Under the pieces are notes generated by a model. The model was not told the origin of the DNA. It made no database searches and worked only from the letters and a program-made list of their open reading frames with translations. A program made the position numbers and the translations under genes. Below are positions 53,115 through 62,423 of a stretch of 64,000 nt of DNA, in pieces. This DNA comes from Pseudomonadota bacterium (GTDB lineage Bacteria; Pseudomonadota; Gammaproteobacteria; Enterobacterales; Enterobacteriaceae): positions 1 through 64,000 of the forward strand of contig JAGTSE010000044.1 in the NCBI GenBank assembly GCA_018261615.1, written 5' to 3'. Within the stretch, counting starts at the first letter, position 1, and the number at the start of each line of letters is the position of its first letter.

Positions 53115-53813
53115 TCAACAGACAAAACCAGGTTGCAGATCCGGGCCTGGTTTTTCTCCCTCCAGCAAGCCACGCACTCTCCCCACCAGTTCATTCAGGC
53201 AGTCATCGTGCATACCGAGTTTAATGAGCTCCTGTTCAAGCAAGAAAAGATACTGCGCATTGGTGCCTAACGGGCCGCTGGCGGAGGCAATTAACGGGGC
53301 GATAGTTTGCGCGCGGGTATCGGATTCGTAGAGTGGATGGCGTGGATCCATAATAAACACCAGCGCGTTAATAACGCGGCCATCGTCCAGCGCCAGCTTG
53401 CACCAGCTTGGCATATAGCAGCCGGTGATCATTTCACGTTTCCACAGCAGAGACAGTTCTTCTGTAAGGGTTTCCTGCGGCATACGGTAAGCCACACCGG
53501 TCGTGCGGCCGCCCTCTTTCAGCGCCAGCATACGGCCAGGCTGACAGGCCGTTCCGCGGCCCGCAGTTAAACGCAGGCAAAATGCGCGATGCCAGCCAAC
53601 CAGTGTTCCGGTGCAAGACTCTTCAAATTCCAGCGCCGGGTTCCACATCAGCGAACCGTAGCCGAAAATCCACACTGGCCCTTCATCCGGACGACAAGCG
53701 AGCGTCGCTGCCAGCGATGCAGCCCGTTGTTCCGCCGACCATAATAGCGACTCATCAATGTCGCCAAACGCTGTTTTACAATCGGCTGTTCGCAAGAAAT
53801 CACGCGTTAACAT
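53115..53813 (-). CDS. chaC: Glutathione-specific gamma-glutamylcyclotransferase ChaC
   Basis: This 232-residue enzyme degrades glutathione to 5-oxoproline and Cys-Gly. The substrate-binding YGSL motif is in WIFGYGSLMWNP (about residues 48-59). GWHRAFCLRLTAGRG and a C-terminal region with EQELIKLGMHDDCL follow. Length matches E. coli ChaC (231). The older description as a cation-transport regulator reflects only its nearness to chaA. The gene lies downstream of chaB on the same strand with a gap of about 170 bases. Confidence 0.95.
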   Translation of the reverse strand: MLTRDFLRTADCKTAFGDIDESLLWSAEQRAASLAATLACRPDEGPVWIFGYGSLMWNPALEFEESCTGTLVGWHRAFCLRLTAGRGTACQPGRMLALKEGGRTTGVAYRMPQETLTEELSLLWKREMITGCYMPSWCKLALDDGRVINALVFIMDPRHPLYESDTRAQTIAPLIASASGPLGTNAQYLFLLEQELIKLGMHDDCLNELVGRVRGLLEGEKPGPDLQPGFVC

Positions 53814-53985
53814 CTTTTACCTCCGCCACTGCCTGCTTCCCTGCGACTGCTCTACTGCTGTCTTCCCGACAAATGCTGCTTTAAACGCAGCTTACTACGC
53901 ACCATATGCAATTCGCGGGCCGCTTGCAATAGCACCAACACATTGAATGTGGATATAAATGGCGAAGTGGAATTATTTCATTGTG

Positions 53986-54216
53986 TTATTTCTTTTTGTG
54001 CCAGCGATCGTCATCGCCTTTGTCATAATCCTGTTTAACGACCAACCAGGCAACGCGGTGCGCCGTCTCTTCACGGCTGGCGTCATCACTCCGATCGGCT
54101 TTGTCCTTATACTGCTCCCAGGCGCGATTAAACGCCTCTTTATAAATTTCTTGCGCATGGGCAGGCAACACATGCTGGATACTGTCAGGAAGATCGGATT
54201 TCTCTTTATAGGGCAT
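53986..54216 (-). CDS. chaB: ChaB, putative regulator near chaA
   Basis: This 76-residue, highly charged protein is close to E. coli ChaB: SDLPDSIQHVLPAHAQEIYK, DDASREETAHRVAW and the basic tail DDDRWHKKK. The E. coli structure is known, but the role in cation transport is only suggested by gene neighbourhood. It is divergent from chaA. Confidence 0.94.
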   Translation of the reverse strand: MPYKEKSDLPDSIQHVLPAHAQEIYKEAFNRAWEQYKDKADRSDDASREETAHRVAWLVVKQDYDKGDDDRWHKKK

Positions 54217-54491
54217 GTTTTGGCTCCTTTTGGGCTAAATGAATAAGCCTGGCTGATAATCCATACAATCGCCATCACACCTTGATTTATTGAAAATAAA
54301 AAATCACATCACATTGTTAGATAAATATAATTCTTATGAGAGATAGCTTTTCTAAGCGCTGGACTAAAAAAAGTGACTAAATAGTAAAAATTAGTAAAAA
54401 CCCACCTAAAACTGCCGTTTTTTTGCTATTTTAATCCGCTGATAATTTTATCTATAATCCACATATACCTGCACTATGACGGAGCATCATA

Positions 54492-55592
54492 ATGACAACA
54501 ACGCACGAAGCGGTTAAAACCCGCCACAAGGAGACATCCCTTATTTTCCCGGTGCTGGCGCTGGCCGTGCTGCTTTTCTGGGGAAGTTCGCAGTCATTGC
54601 CAGTGGTGATTGGCATTAATATCCTGGCGCTGATCGGTATTCTTTCCAGCGCCTTTAGCGTGGTTCGCCATGCTGACGTACTCGCACACCGCCTCGGTGA
54701 GCCCTACGGTTCGCTGATTCTGAGTCTTTCGGTGGTGATCCTCGAAGTGAGCCTGATTTCCGCGCTGATGGCAACAGGTGATGCGGCGCCAACGCTGATG
54801 CGCGACACACTTTACTCCATCATCATGATTGTCACCGGCGGGCTGGTGGGGTTCTCGCTGCTGCTCGGCGGGCGTAAATTCGCCACCCAGTATATGAATC
54901 TGTTTGGTATCAAACAGTATCTCATCGCCCTGTTCCCACTGGCGGTTATAGTGCTGGTGTTCCCGATGGCGCTGCCGGACGCCAATTTCACTATTGCTCA
55001 GTCGCTGCTGGTGGCGTTAATCTCGGCGGCGATGTACGGCGTGTTTTTGCTTATTCAGACCAAAACGCATCAGAATCTGTTTGTTTACGAGCATGAAGAC
55101 GAAAGCGACGACGACAATCCACATCACGGCAAACCGTCTGCACATGGGAATTTGTGGCATACCGTATGGCTGATCGTGCATCTGATTGCAGTGATCGCGG
55201 TGACCAAAATGAACGCGAAACCGCTGGAAGCACTGCTGACGCAGATGAATGCGCCCGTCGCTTTTACCGGTTTCCTGGTGGCGCTGCTGATCCTGTCGCC
55301 AGAAGGTCTTGGGGCGCTTAAAGCGGTGCTGAATAATCAGGTTCAGCGCGCCATGAATCTGTTTTTTGGTTCAGTGCTGGCCACCATTTCCCTGACGGTT
55401 CCGGTCGTCACGCTGATCGCGTGGCTCACTGGTAATCACCTGGTGTTTGGCCTTGGCGCGCCGGAAATGATTGTGATGGTGGCCTCGCTGCTGCTGTGCC
55501 AGCTCTCCTTCTCGACCGGCCGTACTAATGTGCTGAACGGTGCAGCGCATATGGCGCTGTTTGCAGCCTACCTGATGACAATATTTGCCTGA
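54492..55592 (+). CDS. chaA: Calcium/sodium/potassium-proton antiporter ChaA
   Basis: This 366-residue CaCA-family exchanger has about 11 membrane helices. The two inverted alpha-repeats contain glutamates in LSVVILEVSLISALMATGD and LLILSPEGLGALKAVLNN, the cation-binding positions. An acidic cytoplasmic loop (HEDESDDDNPHHGK) lies between the halves. It removes sodium, calcium and potassium at alkaline pH in E. coli. A long inverted repeat and an IS10-like relic follow it. Confidence 0.95.
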   Translation: MTTTHEAVKTRHKETSLIFPVLALAVLLFWGSSQSLPVVIGINILALIGILSSAFSVVRHADVLAHRLGEPYGSLILSLSVVILEVSLISALMATGDAAPTLMRDTLYSIIMIVTGGLVGFSLLLGGRKFATQYMNLFGIKQYLIALFPLAVIVLVFPMALPDANFTIAQSLLVALISAAMYGVFLLIQTKTHQNLFVYEHEDESDDDNPHHGKPSAHGNLWHTVWLIVHLIAVIAVTKMNAKPLEALLTQMNAPVAFTGFLVALLILSPEGLGALKAVLNNQVQRAMNLFFGSVLATISLTVPVVTLIAWLTGNHLVFGLGAPEMIVMVASLLLCQLSFSTGRTNVLNGAAHMALFAAYLMTIFA

Positions 55593-55620
55593 CGCCATTT
55601 TACCTGGCCGATAAAAAACC

Positions 55621-55657
55621 CCCGCCCATTACTGCGGAATCCTCAGTAATGGGCGGG
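55621..55657 (-). terminator. Long hairpin downstream of chaA at the IS10-like boundary
   Basis: CCCGCCCATTACTG (55621-55634) and CAGTAATGGGCGGG (55644-55657) form a perfect 14-base-pair stem with a nine-base loop. Runs of A lie on both sides, so on the minus strand the stem is followed by GGTTTTTTATCG. It is a strong terminator for leftward transcription. The presumed IS left end (55632) lies within it. Confidence 0.8.
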
Positions 55658-56878
55658 TAAAAAAAGCAGGCATAGAGTTTTGTGATCTACTGATTTGTGC
55701 AACCAATTCAATGACATCACCTCTATGCCTGCTCACCAGGTATGTCAGAAATTTTTCCGCGATGCTTTAGCTCCGTTTCACAAATACCGACAAAATGATT
55801 TGCCGGATGCCACCATCGCACTCATCAATGGCGCATCTCTGGCGCTGACCTGCATCGGACGTTATTTACCCGGTACTGCTCAGGTCAAAAACAAAATAAA
55901 ACGCGTTTATCGTCTGCCCGGAAATGAATCTCCTCATCACAATATCCCCCTGATTTTCAAAAATATTATTTCCATGTCTACGAGCAAGCTATCACTGGGC
56001 GTCATCGCCGTTGACTGGAGTGGATACCCATCTCAGGAGCATCACGTACTCCGCGCCAGCCTGATTTGCGCCCCTTGCTGAGATGGATAGTTCCTTAGGA
56101 AAAACAGCGAAATACAAAGGTACAGCAAGCCTTTCTTAATACTCTTGCCGAAACGGTAAACCCAAAAGCAAGGGGGATCATCGTCATGGATGCAGGGGGC
56201 AGAATGCCTGATTCCGGCACATAAAATCACCCGGCCGGGATTTTCAGGGGAGAATATCCAGATGCGGTCTGAGACTAAAGGTGAATACTGGTTCAGACGT
56301 CAGGAATTGCAGGCCTGTAGTAAACCGGAATATCCGCGGCCGGGAACGCTTGCCCGCTCAGAATATGCGCGGTGCGATGGCCATTTTTATTTACATAAAA
56401 AAGAGCCGAAAGGCCGGAAAAATAAACGCTCCCGTTGTGGTATAGCCAGATCATCACAGATAAAAGATGCCAGCCCGGCGGCAAAAGAACCGTGGTTAAT
56501 TTCAGTAGTACAGATGACTTTGAGCCGGGTGAAATCATGAAGTTATACAGCCGCCGAATGCAGACAGAGCAGAACTTCAGGGATAAAAAAGTGCGCGCGT
56601 TGGGTTCGCCCTGCGCGCCCGTTGCAGCCGTTCAGCCTGAGTCTGTTAGCGACGCTGAGTACCAGCGTGCTGTGGCTTATAGGCTGTCACGCTGAAAATA
56701 AAGGATTACATTTGAGATACCAGGCCAACAGCATAAAACTCGCCGGGTAATTTCGTCTCTGACGTTAGCGGAGAATGTCTTACGACACTCCCCGCTAATT
56801 TTAAAATGAACGGTGCTCGCCAAAACCTACCAGAATATGGTGTTGGTTTATTAGCGCTGATTTATGGGGATCCCTCAG
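55632..56878 (+). mobile_element. Decayed IS10-like (IS4-family) element, copy B
   Basis: The right end, read inwards from 56878 on the minus strand, is CTGAGGGATCCCCATAAAT, close to the IS10 terminus CTGAGAGATCCCCTCATAAT. The left end begins CTGCGGAATCCTCAG at 55632. About 1247 bases remain, compared with about 1.33 kb in IS10. The transposase gene runs on the plus strand and is full of stops. Copy A at 28929-29739 is the same element in opposite orientation. I see no clear target duplication. Confidence 0.82.
55728..56694 (+). pseudogene. IS10-like transposase pseudogene
   Basis: The N-terminal part is open from ATG 55728: KYRQNDLPDATIALINGASL, GRYLPGTAQVKNKIKRVYRL and AVDWSGYPSQEHHVLRAS, matching the first catalytic Asp region (VDWS) of IS10 transposase. 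After a stop at 56079 the frame breaks repeatedly. Later pieces are VMDAGG (second Asp), KKEPKGRKNKRS, PAAKEPWLIS and the Y-(2)-R-(3)-E-(6)-K stretch LYSRRMQTEQNFRDKK. The element is dead. Confidence 0.8.
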
Positions 56879-56901
56879 CGCTGCGGCGGGGTCTTGTTTT
56901 T

Positions 56902-57753
56902 TTACTCGGTGTCGAGTTCGTCGAAGCTTTTCACCAGATCGTCAATTGCTTTGATCTGCTTGAGGAACGGTTCGAGTTTATCCAGCGGCAGCGCGGACGG
57001 GCCATCGCATTTTGCGTTGTCCGGATCCGGGTGCGCTTCAATAAACAGGCCGGCCAGACCGGTTGCCATCCCTGCGCGAGCCAGTTCGGTGACCTGCGCG
57101 CGGCGGCCGCTGGAAGCCGAGCCAAACGGGTCACGGCATTGCAGTGCGTGGGTTACGTCAAAAATCACCGGTGAGTTATTGGAGACTTTCTTCATCACGC
57201 CGAAACCGAGCATATCTACAACCAGGTTGTCATAACCGAAGTTGGCGCCGCGGTCGCAGAGGATCACTTTATCATTGCCGCCTTCATGGAATTTATCCAC
57301 GATATTGCCCATCTGGCCGGGGCTTACGAACTGCGGCTTTTTCACGTTAATTACCGCGCCGGTTTTCGCCATCGCTTCCACCAGGTCGGTCTGGCGGGCG
57401 AGGAATGCCGGAAGCTGGATCACGTCGACCACATCAGCTACCGGCTGCGCCTGGGAAACTTCATGCACGTCGGTGATCACTTTTACACCAAAGGTCTGTT
57501 TCAGTTCCTGGAAAATTTTCATCCCCTCTTCCAGACCCGGCCCGCGATAGGACTTGATGGAAGAACGGTTGGCTTTATCAAAAGAGGCTTTGAACACATA
57601 CGGAATGCCCAGTTTCTGAGTCACAGTCACATAGTGTTCGCAAATGCGCATCGCCAGATCGCGGGATTCCAGCACGTTCATACCACCAAACAGCACAAAC
57701 GGCAGGTCGTTCGCAACGTTAATGTCGCCAATGCTGACCACTTTTTGTTTCAT
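56902..57753 (-). CDS. kdsA: 3-deoxy-D-manno-octulosonate 8-phosphate synthase
   Basis: KdsA (283 residues) condenses phosphoenolpyruvate with arabinose-5-phosphate for Kdo, an essential LPS core sugar. The TIM-barrel motifs FVLFGGMNVLESRD, KASFDKANRSS, DVIQLPAFLARQTDL and VILCDRGANFGYDNLVVDM match E. coli. The last residues (ELDTE) differ from E. coli ELDTSK and are followed within 25 bases by the IS10-like relic, so a native terminator may be lost. sirB1 lies upstream on the same strand. Confidence 0.97.
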   Translation of the reverse strand: MKQKVVSIGDINVANDLPFVLFGGMNVLESRDLAMRICEHYVTVTQKLGIPYVFKASFDKANRSSIKSYRGPGLEEGMKIFQELKQTFGVKVITDVHEVSQAQPVADVVDVIQLPAFLARQTDLVEAMAKTGAVINVKKPQFVSPGQMGNIVDKFHEGGNDKVILCDRGANFGYDNLVVDMLGFGVMKKVSNNSPVIFDVTHALQCRDPFGSASSGRRAQVTELARAGMATGLAGLFIEAHPDPDNAKCDGPSALPLDKLEPFLKQIKAIDDLVKSFDELDTE

Positions 57754-57789
57754 AAAATCGCCTTATCAAGTGTGAGTCGGAACTTACTT

Positions 57790-58599
57790 TTAATGCAGGG
57801 TAATCTGTTTGTGCGAAATCGTGTTGATTTGCGCGCGGATCATCTCGCTTATTGGATCCTCCGGACACTGCTCGACGAAATAACTCAGGTCGTGCAACGC
57901 CACATGATCGCAATCAAGCTGGGCGTAAATCAGCCCACGGTCACGAATTTCGTAAGGATCTTCCGGATTAAACTGTAACAGCGCTTCACTGGCGCGCAAT
58001 GCCAGCTCCATCTGCTGCTCTTCCATCAGCGCTGACTTTAAGGTATCCAGCAGCTTGCGGATCACTTCAGCGTTGTCGGCTTCATCCAGATCTTCGTTAA
58101 ACAGCTCGGCGACCGGGCTGATATTACCCTTAAGCCATACTTCGAGCGTATGTTCATCCAGCGTGTCGCCATTAAACGGGTTAATGAGCCACATTTCGCC
58201 ATCCAGCCACTCGGCACGCAGGATCAGCTGCGTCGGGAAAATGACCGGCGTCAGCGGAATATCGAGACGCCCGGCGACCCACAATAGAATCGCCCCCAGC
58301 GAGACGGCGCTTCCCTGACGATTTTCCAGCACTTTATCCAGCCACAGTGCATCAGACAAGCGGTAAACCCCACGCGTGTCTTTAAAACCCCATTCGCCGT
58401 AAAACAACTCAATGAGCTTTTCCAGCTGCCACTCCTGAGGCTTCACCTGACTTATTTCCTCTCGCGCCAGGCTTAGCAGCCGCTCCAGCTCTTCATGCAC
58501 GTACAGCGAAGGAAAATCATCGCGAATCAGCTCTGAAACAAGGATCATCCCATCGCATAATGGCGCGTTGTTAAATTCGAAATCAGCTAACGACCTCAT
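57790..58599 (-). CDS. sirB1: SirB1, transglutaminase-like / tetratricopeptide protein
   Basis: This 269-residue protein (YchA) has an N-terminal SirB1 transglutaminase-like region (LSDALWLDKVLENRQGSAVS, LGAILLWVAGRLDIPL) and C-terminal helical TPR-like sequence (ALRASEALLQFNPEDPYEIR). Members affect invasion-gene expression in Salmonella, but no enzymatic role is shown. It lies between sirB2 and kdsA in a run of minus-strand genes starting at hemA. Confidence 0.92.
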   Translation of the reverse strand: MRSLADFEFNNAPLCDGMILVSELIRDDFPSLYVHEELERLLSLAREEISQVKPQEWQLEKLIELFYGEWGFKDTRGVYRLSDALWLDKVLENRQGSAVSLGAILLWVAGRLDIPLTPVIFPTQLILRAEWLDGEMWLINPFNGDTLDEHTLEVWLKGNISPVAELFNEDLDEADNAEVIRKLLDTLKSALMEEQQMELALRASEALLQFNPEDPYEIRDRGLIYAQLDCDHVALHDLSYFVEQCPEDPISEMIRAQINTISHKQITLH

Positions 58600-58602
58600 T
58601 TC

Positions 58603-58995
58603 TTACCCCAGTATCGGTACTTTTGTGGCGGCGAGTTTAATGATGATGTACAGCACCACCAGCCCCAGCATAAAGGCGATAAAACCCGTTTGCTGGCTAC
58701 GCGGACGATGTCGTCCCAGCGCGATAAAACCCAAAACGATGTAGATGATAACGCCAAACAGCTTTTCAGTCAGCCATGCGCCTTTAACAGTAAAAGGTAA
58801 ATAGCCCGTTACCCACATCAACCCGCCACCGCTTAGCAGCAGCACGCTGTCGACCACATGCGGCACCACCCGCACCCAACCAGCCTGTGCGCGCGGGTTA
58901 TTCGTCCAGCGCCACCAGTAACGTAAAACGAACAGGCTAATGGTCAACGCAACGCAGGTTAAATGCAATATAATCAGTATGTTAAAGGCATGCAT
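58603..58995 (-). CDS. sirB2: SirB2 family membrane protein (YchQ)
   Basis: This 130-residue inner-membrane protein has four predicted helices, with VVPHVVDSVLLLSGGGLMWV and WLTEKLFGVIIYIVLGFIAL characteristic of the SirB family. The function is unknown. It lies three bases before sirB1 and six after prmC, so it is probably translated from the same message. Confidence 0.92.
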   Translation of the reverse strand: MHAFNILIILHLTCVALTISLFVLRYWWRWTNNPRAQAGWVRVVPHVVDSVLLLSGGGLMWVTGYLPFTVKGAWLTEKLFGVIIYIVLGFIALGRHRPRSQQTGFIAFMLGLVVLYIIIKLAATKVPILG

Positions 58996-59001
58996 TGCGC
59001 A

Positions 59002-59841
59002 TTACTCCTGTACAGGCCACTTTCCCAGCGTCAGCCGCTCATTACCGCCATAATCCCGGCAGGTGTTCACTTCCTGCCAGCCATATTGTGAAAACAGCGC
59101 ACGCACCGCCGCGCCTTGTTGCCAGCCATGTTCCAGCAGCAGCCAGCCGCCCGGCAGCAGAAAGTGTCGCGCGTCGCAAATGATGGTCTGCAAATCGGCG
59201 AGACCATGATCGGCCGCCACCAGCGCACTCAGCGGTTCAAAACGGACATCGCCCTGCGCGAGATGCGGATCCTGCTCATCAATATAAGGAGGGTTGCTGA
59301 CAATCATGGCGAACTGCTGCCCTGTAAGCGCGCTGAACCAGCGACTTTGCAGAATGCTGACGTTGGCAATCGCCAGATGTTCCGCATTGCGTTGCGCCAG
59401 CTCCACCGCCTCTGCAACCACATCGACGGCGGTTACGTGGCAATCCGCTCGTTCGCTGGCCAGCGCCAGCGCAATCGCCCCGGTACCGGTACCCAGATCA
59501 AGAATGCGACATGGCGAAGCGGGAAGATGGTTTAACGCCTGTTCGACCAGGCACTCCGTGTCCGGGCGCGGGATCAGCGTCGCCGGAGAGACAAACAGCG
59601 GCAACGACCAGAATTCACGCTCACCGACCAAATGCGCCACTGGTTCGCCAAGCGCACGGCGCGCCAGCAGCTCATCAAGTTGCTGCTGTTGTTCCGCCGT
59701 AAGCACAGTTTCACCAAAAGCGAGGATGAAGGTGCGTGCTTTGCCGGTCACAAACCCCAGCAGAATTTCAGCGTCGCGGCGTGGGCTTTCGCTCGTCTGC
59801 AACTGGCTTATTGCCGCACACAACCACTGTTGATAGTCCAT
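59002..59841 (-). CDS. prmC: Release factor glutamine methyltransferase PrmC
   Basis: PrmC (279 residues) methylates the GGQ glutamine of RF1 and RF2 with S-adenosylmethionine. The SAM-binding loop is ILDLGTGTGAIALALA, and the catalytic NPPY motif is in IVSNPPYIDEQDPHL. The start MDYQQWL at 59841 overlaps the prfA stop (ATGATG); the ATG one codon upstream (59844) is an equal alternative. The pairing with its substrate gene prfA is the usual enterobacterial arrangement. Confidence 0.96.
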   Translation of the reverse strand: MDYQQWLCAAISQLQTSESPRRDAEILLGFVTGKARTFILAFGETVLTAEQQQQLDELLARRALGEPVAHLVGEREFWSLPLFVSPATLIPRPDTECLVEQALNHLPASPCRILDLGTGTGAIALALASERADCHVTAVDVVAEAVELAQRNAEHLAIANVSILQSRWFSALTGQQFAMIVSNPPYIDEQDPHLAQGDVRFEPLSALVAADHGLADLQTIICDARHFLLPGGWLLLEHGWQQGAAVRALFSQYGWQEVNTCRDYGGNERLTLGKWPVQE

Positions 59842-60923
59842 CATTCCTGCTCGGAAAGCGCCGCCAGTTGATCGGCCTGGTACTCTTGCACAATCGGCTC
59901 AATCAGCATATCGAGCTTGCCTTCCATCACCTCATCAAGGCGATAGAGCGTCACGTTGATGCGGTGATCGGTAACGCGCCCCTGCGGAAAGTTGTATGTG
60001 CGGTTGCGATCGCTGCGATCGCCGCTGCCCAGCAAATTGCGGCGTGTTGATGCTTCCGCCTGCTGGCGTTTCGCCATTTCTGCCGCGCGGATACGCGCGC
60101 CCAGCACCGACATTGCTTTGGCTTTGTTTTTATGCTGTGAACGTTCGTCCTGGCATTCGACCACAATCCCTGTCGGCAAGTGGGTAATACGGATTGCCGA
60201 GTCGGTGGTATTAACGTGCTGACCGCCCGCGCCGGAGGAGCGGAAAGTATCAATACGCAGTTCTGCTGGGTTGATATCCGGCAGCTCAGCTTCAGGTAGC
60301 TCCGGCATGACGGCAACGGTACAGGCTGAAGTGTGAATGCGCCCCTGCGATTCGGTCGCCGGGACGCGCTGCACACGATGGCCGCCCGATTCAAACTTCA
60401 GACGTCCGTAGACGCCTTCACCGCTGATTTTGGCGATCACTTCTTTATAACCGCCATGTTCGCCGTCGTTAGCGCTCATGATCTCCACACGCCAGCGGCG
60501 GGCTTCCGCGTAGCGGCTGTACATGCGGAACAGATCGCCGGCAAATAATGCCGCTTCGTCACCGCCTGTACCCGCACGCACTTCAACGAAGGCATTGCGT
60601 TCATCATCCGCATCTTTCGGCAAGAGTAAAACCTGTAAATGTTGCTCCAGTTGTTCGCTTTTCTCTTTCGCATCGCGCAACTCTTCCTGCGCCATTTCGC
60701 GCATTTCCGGGTCGTCGAGCATCATCTGTGCCGTTTCGATATCTTCCTGGACCTGTTGCCAGTCAGTAAAACAGCGCGACACATCGCTTAGCTGCGCATA
60801 TTCCCGCGACAGCGCGCGAAAACGATCCTGGTCGGCAATAGTTTGCGCATCACCCAGCAGCGCCTGAACTTCTTCATGACGTTCATGCAGGGCTTCCAGT
60901 TTGGCAACGATAGAAGACTTCAT
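59841..60923 (-). CDS. prfA: Peptide chain release factor 1
   Basis: RF1 (360 residues) ends translation at UAA and UAG. The stop-codon recognition tripeptide PAT is in QRVPATESQGRIHTSA. The peptidyl-hydrolysis GGQ motif is in RSSGAGGQHVNTTDSAIR, whose Gln is methylated by PrmC. Sequence and length match E. coli. It lies between hemA (42 bases upstream) and prmC in the hemA-prfA-prmC transcription unit. Confidence 0.98.
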   Translation of the reverse strand: MKSSIVAKLEALHERHEEVQALLGDAQTIADQDRFRALSREYAQLSDVSRCFTDWQQVQEDIETAQMMLDDPEMREMAQEELRDAKEKSEQLEQHLQVLLLPKDADDERNAFVEVRAGTGGDEAALFAGDLFRMYSRYAEARRWRVEIMSANDGEHGGYKEVIAKISGEGVYGRLKFESGGHRVQRVPATESQGRIHTSACTVAVMPELPEAELPDINPAELRIDTFRSSGAGGQHVNTTDSAIRITHLPTGIVVECQDERSQHKNKAKAMSVLGARIRAAEMAKRQQAEASTRRNLLGSGDRSDRNRTYNFPQGRVTDHRINVTLYRLDEVMEGKLDMLIEPIVQEYQADQLAALSEQE

Positions 60924-60965
60924 AGGCGTAAATGCACCTTTTAATAATCAGAGAGTGTTGTTGTG

Positions 60966-62222
60966 CTAATCCAGCCCGAGGCTGTTGCGCAAAGTATGCA
61001 GGCGCTCATCATCCCCGTCACGGGCGGCCTGCTGAAGAGATTTGGTTGGGGCGTGGATCAGGCGGTTAGTCAGTTTCCACGCGAGGTCCTGCATGATAAC
61101 CTGCGGATCGCCGCCCTGCTCCAGTGCGGCCAGCGCTTTGGCGGTCAGCTCATCGCGCACGGCTTCGGAATGGCTGCGGTATTCACGGATAGTCTCGCTG
61201 GCGCTTTGCGCGCGCAGCCATGACATAAATTCGCTGGTTTCCTGGGCGACGATGGTTTCCGCCTGCACCGCAGCGGCTTTACGCTGCGCCAGGTTGTGCT
61301 GAATGATGCTTTGCAGATCGTCAACGCTGTAGAGATAAGCGTTGGCCACTTTCCCCACTTCCGGCTCAACGTCGCGCGGCACGGCGATGTCCACCAGCAG
61401 CATAGGCTGATTGCGTCGCGCTTTCATCGCGCGTTCCACCATCCCTTTACCGATGATCGGCAGCGGGCTGGCGGTAGAACTAATAACAATATCAGCGTCT
61501 TTCAGACGCTCATCGATTTCGCTCAGGGAAATAACGTCCGCACCGACTTCCTCCGCCAGCACCTGCGCGCGTTCACGCGTACGGTTAGCAATGATCATCT
61601 GCTGCACTTTGTGTTCGCGCAGATGGCGGGCAACCAGCTCAATGGTTTCGCCCGCGCCAACCAGTAATACAGTGACCGTCGAGAGGGATTCAAAGATCTG
61701 TCGCGCCAGCGTACAAGCGGCAAAGGCGACCGACACAGCACTGGCGCCAATATCGGTTTCCGTACGCACCCGTTTAGCCACGGAGAAGGATTTCTGGAAC
61801 ATGCGTTCCAGATCGCTGGCATTGCCGTGTCCGAGCTGCGAATCGGCGTAGGCTTTTTTCACCTGGCCGAGAATTTGCGGCTCGCCAAGCACCAGCGAAT
61901 CCAGCCCGCTCGCCACACGCATTAAATGGCTGACAGCGTCATTATCCTGATGCCAGTAAAGACTCTGGCGCACTTCCTCTTCGCTCAGGTGATGGTAATC
62001 ACACAACCAGCGAACCAGCGCTTCACGCAGGTTTTCCCGCTCTTCGACGCTTAAATAAAGCTCGGTGCGGTTACAGGTTGAAAGCACCACGCCACCCTGT
62101 ACCATCGGCTGCGAGAGCAGGCTTTCCAGCGCCTGGTCAAGCGTATCCGGCGAAAATGCAATGCGTTCTCGCAGCGAAACGGGTGCCGTTTTGTGGTTGA
62201 TGCCAAGAGCTAAAAGGGTCAT
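60966..62222 (-). CDS. hemA: Glutamyl-tRNA reductase
   Basis: HemA (418 residues, as in E. coli) reduces glutamyl-tRNA to glutamate-1-semialdehyde, the first committed step of tetrapyrrole synthesis. Catalytic Cys50 is in VVLSTCNRTELY. The NADPH-binding domain shows VTVLLVGAGETIELVARHL, and a C-terminal dimerisation helix follows. ATG at 62222 (MTLLALGINHKTAPVSLRER) is the E. coli start; the frame from 62264 is unlikely. It is divergent from lolB. Confidence 0.97.
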   Translation of the reverse strand: MTLLALGINHKTAPVSLRERIAFSPDTLDQALESLLSQPMVQGGVVLSTCNRTELYLSVEERENLREALVRWLCDYHHLSEEEVRQSLYWHQDNDAVSHLMRVASGLDSLVLGEPQILGQVKKAYADSQLGHGNASDLERMFQKSFSVAKRVRTETDIGASAVSVAFAACTLARQIFESLSTVTVLLVGAGETIELVARHLREHKVQQMIIANRTRERAQVLAEEVGADVISLSEIDERLKDADIVISSTASPLPIIGKGMVERAMKARRNQPMLLVDIAVPRDVEPEVGKVANAYLYSVDDLQSIIQHNLAQRKAAAVQAETIVAQETSEFMSWLRAQSASETIREYRSHSEAVRDELTAKALAALEQGGDPQVIMQDLAWKLTNRLIHAPTKSLQQAARDGDDERLHTLRNSLGLD

Positions 62223-62423
62223 GAGCGCGGGAATAGTACCAACGTTGATAAGGTTAGACTGCACGCATCATACAGGATGCACACGGTCAATAAAAGAGAG
62301 ACTCTCCTTTCGGAGTAATTGGAATTTTAATGATTTAAGACAACTTGAACGTAGACGCTGTTACAGTGCGGCGCTAGCATTAAGCCTTATCACCGCAACC
62401 TCTCTCAAGGATTTGTCATCGTT

